A stretch of 64,000 nucleotides of DNA, taken from the NCBI GenBank assembly GCA_022457155.1, contig JAJGOT010000196.1:124001-188000 (forward strand), in the 5' to 3' direction. Source of the DNA: Cladopsammia gracilis (lineage: Eukaryota > Cnidaria > Anthozoa > Scleractinia > Dendrophylliidae). The position numbers and the translations under genes were made by a program. Positions 59,701-64,000 of this stretch are shown one piece after another. The notes beneath the pieces were generated by a model, which saw only the letters and a program-made list of their open reading frames with translations, did no database searches and was not told the origin of the DNA. The first letter of the stretch is position 1. Every line of letters starts with the position of its first letter.

Positions 59701-62260
59701 AAATCAAATATTCTAATTCAGTTAAAACAAAAAAGGTTAAGTAATAAATAACCAAATATACAGCTGTAAATGTAACTGTACAGAGAGGTGAGGGTGTTTT
59801 TCTTATACATGTACGGCGGTGTAGGTTACATTGTGACTTGAAATTTTTAGTATCAATATGAAGTGCAAGCTAGGTAATGTAGGATTCATAGAAATTCTCT
59901 TTTCACTGTATTATATGTATTGTTGTTTATGGTATTTTAGAGTGTGAATATGCATCAAGACAAAAGCAAAATTTATGCTTTACAGTGTTCTGTCTTCAAA
60001 CTACAATGTACATGTACACTGAAAGGAGGATATTACTGTCTTCTTAGCATGCTTTGGATAAAATTCAGGTGAATGACTTCTGCTTTTGTCGGTCACAGCA
60101 AAATATACAGTGAGATGGAATAAAACTGAATGATTCATGCTCATACCATAGAAAATTCAGAAAATTGTGAGAAAAACTAAGATTGATTTTGAACTAAAAA
60201 TAACATAACTATAAACAAACACAGCAGGACAGTTGTGTGCTGAGTAGTTGAGCTGAGTAGCTGTTGTTTTATATTTTTACTAGCTGGAATTATTTCACCG
60301 GCTCTGTTCACCAGTGTTAGGTTCAATAAGTCAAAGCAAGCAAATATACAGATATTTCTTCTAATTAAGCCAGCATTGTTTTGAAATTTAACCAGCCTTT
60401 AAAAATATTCTGTAAAGGTAAACAGAATAAATAGGTTAACATTTCTTTTGAATACAGTCGAACCTCCCGTAAGCGGCCACCCAAAATGTCAAGCCTAGGT
60501 GGTCGCTTACGGGACGTGGTCGCTTACGGGAGGTGGTCGCTTACATGTATGAGAGTGCAGACAAAATTGGGTCAAAATTTTGCCTTATTACCATATGGTA
60601 ACTGCAGAGACTTATCCCATGTGCCAATGCCCATCTAAACCCATGTCATAACGTTTAGTAGTTACAAGTCAGTTTTCATTCTTAAGACGATGTTCATGTA
60701 TATTATTTACATCAACCATACCCATCTTATTCACTGGTAATATGAGGATAATATACAATTTAATGCAGCAGTGATATGGGAGTATGCTTCATATTTTCTC
60801 ATTTTTTTTTCACATTAGAAATGGCATCATTCAAAGAGATTCAAGGAGAGCTTTTTATGGTGAGAGAATAATTGATGTTATAATTATGTCCATGTACATG
60901 TTAAGGCTGTTTTCTAACAGGAGCCTGGTAGCAATTACGCACCCAAGTAACTGACATGGGCACCAACATGTTAATATTTGTCTTAATATTTTATAATTTG
61001 TTAATATTTTGCTGCAGCACCAAACATTCAAATGGGAACCTTAGGTCTGATCTAAAATCAGCAATTTAGTTGACTACTGTATGGAATAACATAACTTGGT
61101 TTTGTTTTGTTTTTTTTTTCTTTTTGACCTAGACATGATTAATTTACCCTGCCAAACATTTGTGGTATAATCTGATAAACTGCAGCTAATTGTATGGCAC
61201 ATTGTGTATTTTCTTGAGTTAATGTTGAACATGGTCTTTGTTTAAAACTTGGTCTTGTTAACCCAGAACAATTTGAACCAGGTGTTTATTCAGGGACCAG
61301 CATTTTATTCATTGTCCCTTGGTGACTGATTTTTTTATCAGTTCCTAATTCTCAGAAACTCGTGACTGTGTTTTATTGATATTCTCTGGGAAAATTGGAT
61401 TGTGATCACTGTGTTAATACTATACCTTTGATCCAAGACCAAAGTCCATTTCTTGTTACTGGTCAGGATTTTCCATACATACCTTAAAAATCCCGGTTAT
61501 ACAATGTAAGGCTATGTTCACACTTGGTGCCCGAGCACGGTGCCCGAGTATGATTATCGCTGGGCACTAATGTGAACACACTTTTTTTTCGAGTACCCAA
61601 GCCAGAATTCGGGCACGGGACTCGGGCACTAAAGTGGGTACTGGTTCCCAGTGTGCACATGTTTTACGTTAGTTGCGAGGCACTACACCCACAAACCACT
61701 GCTTTGCCTACCCACAATTCCCTTGTACACTCAGAATGTGAACATGTTAATATCTTGGGTACCCAGTGTCTGAACACAGCACCATTTTGTGCGGGTACCC
61801 AGGCACTAGTGCTCGGGCACCAAGTGTGAACATAGCCTAAGCCCACCCAGTTATAGGCCCACAAAATTCTTCGAGTTATAACCCCTTCTGAATGTAAGCT
61901 TCCACATCTCCTCCAAAACAATTCTTTACATGTACATCAAGAACATAAACTGACTGAAATAATTGGACAGTATAGTATCGCAACATTTTGTGCTTACCAT
62001 CCATTAAACTCTTACAAATTTGTATCACGAAACCGGTCTAGCTGCTGTGTGCTGCCCACTTTTCTTTTGATAAAAAAATGGATGCGAAGGGCAGTTGCCT
62101 TAGTTATCAGGCAGACTACTACAAGACAGACTTCTGCTCACTGCAGCTGTTTTTTTGTTTTGTTTCGCAGGCTTCAAGAGCAAGAGCATCCCCATGGCCA
62201 AACTCTGGCAGAAAACATACCAAAGCTGTAGTCAATGTACAGTGTACAGTGTACATGTAG
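56734..62260 (+). CDS. Doubtful three-exon gene inside the insertion
   Basis: The candidate exons are 56734-56934 (ATG to a GTATGT donor, basic product with RRQRRR and KRRKRMKKN), 60818-60860 (after a long pyrimidine tract; MASFKEIQGELFM) and 62171-62260 (after TTTGTTTCGCAG; ASRARASPWPNSG, ending TAG). Phases 1, 0 and 0 agree, giving about 110 residues. I do not recognise the product. Support rests only on splice-site quality and phase, in AT-rich repeat-laden DNA, so chance is quite possible. If real it could be element-encoded. Confidence 0.15.
57417..57665. repeat. Palindromic repeat with internal tandem duplication
   Basis: An 85-bp segment ending GGGCCGGATGGGAAAATATT is duplicated in tandem (57417-57500 and 57501-57580). 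It is followed by its inverse (AAATATTTTCCCATCCGGCC, then TTAGTCAATAAG), so the whole forms a hairpin with one doubled arm. Confidence 0.7.
57862..57980. mobile_element. Short foldback MITE a
   Basis: GGTTATTCAGCGAAAAGTTG pairs with ACAACTTTCTGCTGATTAA. A second family copy is 130 bp downstream. Confidence 0.5.
58107..58229. mobile_element. Short foldback MITE b
   Basis: GGTTATTCAGCGTGAAGCTG pairs with CAACTTTTTGCTGAATAAG; a diverged copy of the 57862 element. Confidence 0.5.
58340..58897. mobile_element. Foldback element, third family copy
   Basis: TTAAAGTGCCCCTGCGATCA opens and TGATCGCAGGGGCACTTTAA closes; both arms carry AGTGACGTCAAAGACTC. It has the same family ends as 33354-33916 but a different loop. 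Confidence 0.7.
59000..60457. other. AT-rich stretch without recognisable features
   Basis: No long open frame on either strand, no clear terminal repeats and no tandem array. It is part of the large insertion in gene 3. Confidence 0.4.
60458..60545. mobile_element. Terminal piece of a TIR element
   Basis: CAGTCGAACCTCCCGTAAGC, then repeated GGTCGCTTACGGGA in inverse, the usual terminus of Tc1/mariner-like MITEs in animals. The remainder is not seen. Confidence 0.45.
61510..61837. mobile_element. MITE with GGCTATGTTCACACTTGG ends
   Basis: GGCTATGTTCACACTTGGTG pairs with CACCAAGTGTGAACATAGCC over about 30 bp, flanked by TAA. Open frames on both strands inside it (about 85 codons) follow from its symmetry. 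Confidence 0.75.
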
Positions 62261-63523
62261 CTTTTTGAAAGGAACAATGCAAAACAGAAACAAATAATTC
62301 TAAAAAAATGATCAGTTACTGTGCCATATAGGATCTACTAAAAGTAGGATATGAGTTATATAGTCAGGCATAAAATGCCAGTTTTTATGACAAAAGACTA
62401 TGCCATAGTCAGCTGCCATTGTGTTTGCATGTAAATGCTGACCTTATTGGTGTGGAAATGACAAAATTCAATGAAAATATATTTTGACAAATTCTTCTGA
62501 AAACTTGCTTGAATATTATTTAGTCATGGGCAGAAAAATACCCACTTATGTTCTGGCCAAACTGACTGGCAAGTATATGTCTAGATGCAAGTTGTTCCAA
62601 ATTGTAAACAAGCCATTTCAATGTACATGATAACTTGCAGTGGTTGACTAAGTGATATTAGAGAACTTAAGATCTACAATGAATGAGACAACGACAACGT
62701 CTATAGACCGCAGGAGGACTGGTCCGAGGACATCGGTTTTGGTGGGAAAATGAAATCTTAAGATGTGGCCGGCAGGTAGACGACAACTTATTTTGACTTG
62801 GCTTGTTGAAAACGTCTCGCTCAAGATGAGATTAGCCATGGATTAAACTTTATTAACAACGAATAATTTCCAGTTTTGTTTGACCTGTTTGAGTCCAAAA
62901 ATCTTGATTTTTCCCCATGGAGAATATTGAAAGTTCATGCTGTATGAAATGGCCGAGTCTGAGTGTTTTGCCGAGTTCCCGGCACATTAGTATATCATGT
63001 TCGGAATTGCATACAAAGTTTGGTCCCCCCAAAATAAACACAATACACAATTAATTACAAGAGTTGGCAAAAACAATGTATTTGGCTGTGAGTCTAAATA
63101 ACCACATCTGCAAAAAAGTAACAAAATGAAACGGTTCACTGCTGAAGATTCAATATATTTTTACATATTACAGAGACGTAAATTCCAGAGTACAAGTGAT
63201 TAAATAATTAAAGTGAAAGATAATTAACATAATTTATAGTCTTAGGAGAGGACCACTACTGGTGACGTTGGCATCCTCAATAAAGATTATTATCATTATC
63301 ATGTATGCATTTAAAGTGACTTGCCTTGCCTTGCAAGTTCCGGTTAAAACTGTAAAGTTGTAGTCACGTTTGTGGCATGGAATATTTTATGTGACAAAAG
63401 GAACCAGCATTAAATTGAAACAAATTGCATTGCTAGACTGACAGTTGTACTTCTCTAAACAGTAAGGTCTTCAAATTATGGTATGGTGTTGCAAAAATGC
63501 TTTTCAGTTGAAGACACAGCATT

Positions 63524-64000
63524 GAATTTACATGTTATTTACAGGGTCTCGATAGCCCCCCTTTTTCAATTTACATGTTATTTACATGGTCTTGATAGCC
63601 CCCCTTTTTCAATTTACAGGGTATTGATAGCCCCTCTTTTTCAATTTACATGTTATTTACATGGTCTTGACAGCCCCCCTTTTTCAATTTACATGTTATT
63701 TACATGGTCTTGAAACCCCCCCTTTTTCAATTTACATGTTATTTACAGGGTATTGATAGCCCCCCTTTTTCAATTTACATGGTCTTGATAGCCCCTCTTT
63801 TTCAATTTACATGTTATTTACATGGTCTTGACAGCCCCCCTTTTTCAATTTACATGTTATTTACATGGTCTTGATAGCCCCCCTTTTTCAATTTACATGT
63901 TATTTACATGGTCTTGATAGCCCTCCTTTTTCAATTTACATGTTATTTACATGGTCTTGATAGCCCCCCTTTTTCAATTTACATGTTATTTACAGGGTAT
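63524..64000. repeat. 43-bp tandem array at the window end
   Basis: The units contain ATTTACATGTTATTTACATG, GTCTTGATAGCCCCCC and TTTTTCA. Most are 43 bp; some are shortened to about 28 bp. The array runs off the window. Confidence 0.9.

Larger units (their letters stand above)
55188..64000. mobile_element. Large insertion in gene 3 intron 3, right end outside window
   Basis: Collinearity with unit 1 (25,857) breaks after GATGTATC. The left margin (55199-55600) is packed with ACATGTAAATAACATGTAAA-type repeats. The right margin (63524-64000) holds the same motifs in opposite orientation, so the insertion looks like an element with inverted subterminal repeat tracts. Inside are a SINE, several MITEs and a doubtful three-exon gene. 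The right junction and target duplication lie outside the window. Confidence 0.55.

Overview
This is eukaryotic DNA with spliced genes, AT-rich introns and dense non-autonomous DNA transposons. It also carries CR1-like LINE fragments and a tRNA-derived SINE. The repeat content and gene style suggest a cnidarian, most likely an anthozoan such as a stony coral. That assignment is inference; no single marker in the window proves it.

The backbone is a tandem segmental duplication. Positions 1-25,870 align collinearly with about 28,935-55,187 (period about 29 kb, a few percent divergence by eye), broken only by insertions and deletions private to one copy. The array carries three plus-strand copies of one gene: the 3' part of gene 1 (109-12,080), a complete gene 2 (21,575 or 21,694 to 38,073) and the 5' part of gene 3 (50,681-54,575). 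The product is a coiled-coil protein that aligns with the light-meromyosin part of myosin II heavy chain but has no motor domain. I call it a headless myosin-rod-like protein, about 766 residues for gene 2. Inside each gene a three-exon module A-B-C (for example 191+133+138 nt = 154 codons = 22 heptads) has been amplified and remodelled. One B exon appears to take its splice acceptor and a new phase from an adjacent MITE, and one A exon was shortened by a microhomology deletion.

Between the myosin-rod genes, on the minus strand, lies the 3' end of a DDX42-type DEAD-box helicase. Six exons are readable in unit 1 (14,028-19,040). In unit 2 only one exon survives (41,808-41,909), and the downstream part is replaced by a 1.25-kb inverted repeat with 482-bp arms. 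No helicase-core exons upstream of motif V are visible in either unit, so the duplication boundary probably cuts through the helicase gene.

Unit 2 also carries a 6.4-kb transposon (42,146-48,532) with terminal inverted repeats and a 9-bp target duplication. It holds exons of an EXO1/XPG-family nuclease with an altered catalytic motif, plus three nested elements. Gene 3 is interrupted in intron 3 by an insertion of more than 8.8 kb (55,188 to beyond the window). The insertion is bounded by tandem repeats that appear in opposite orientation at its two ends and has a weak candidate gene inside. The two units serve as empty-site and filled-site controls for each other, which lets many insertions be defined to the base.
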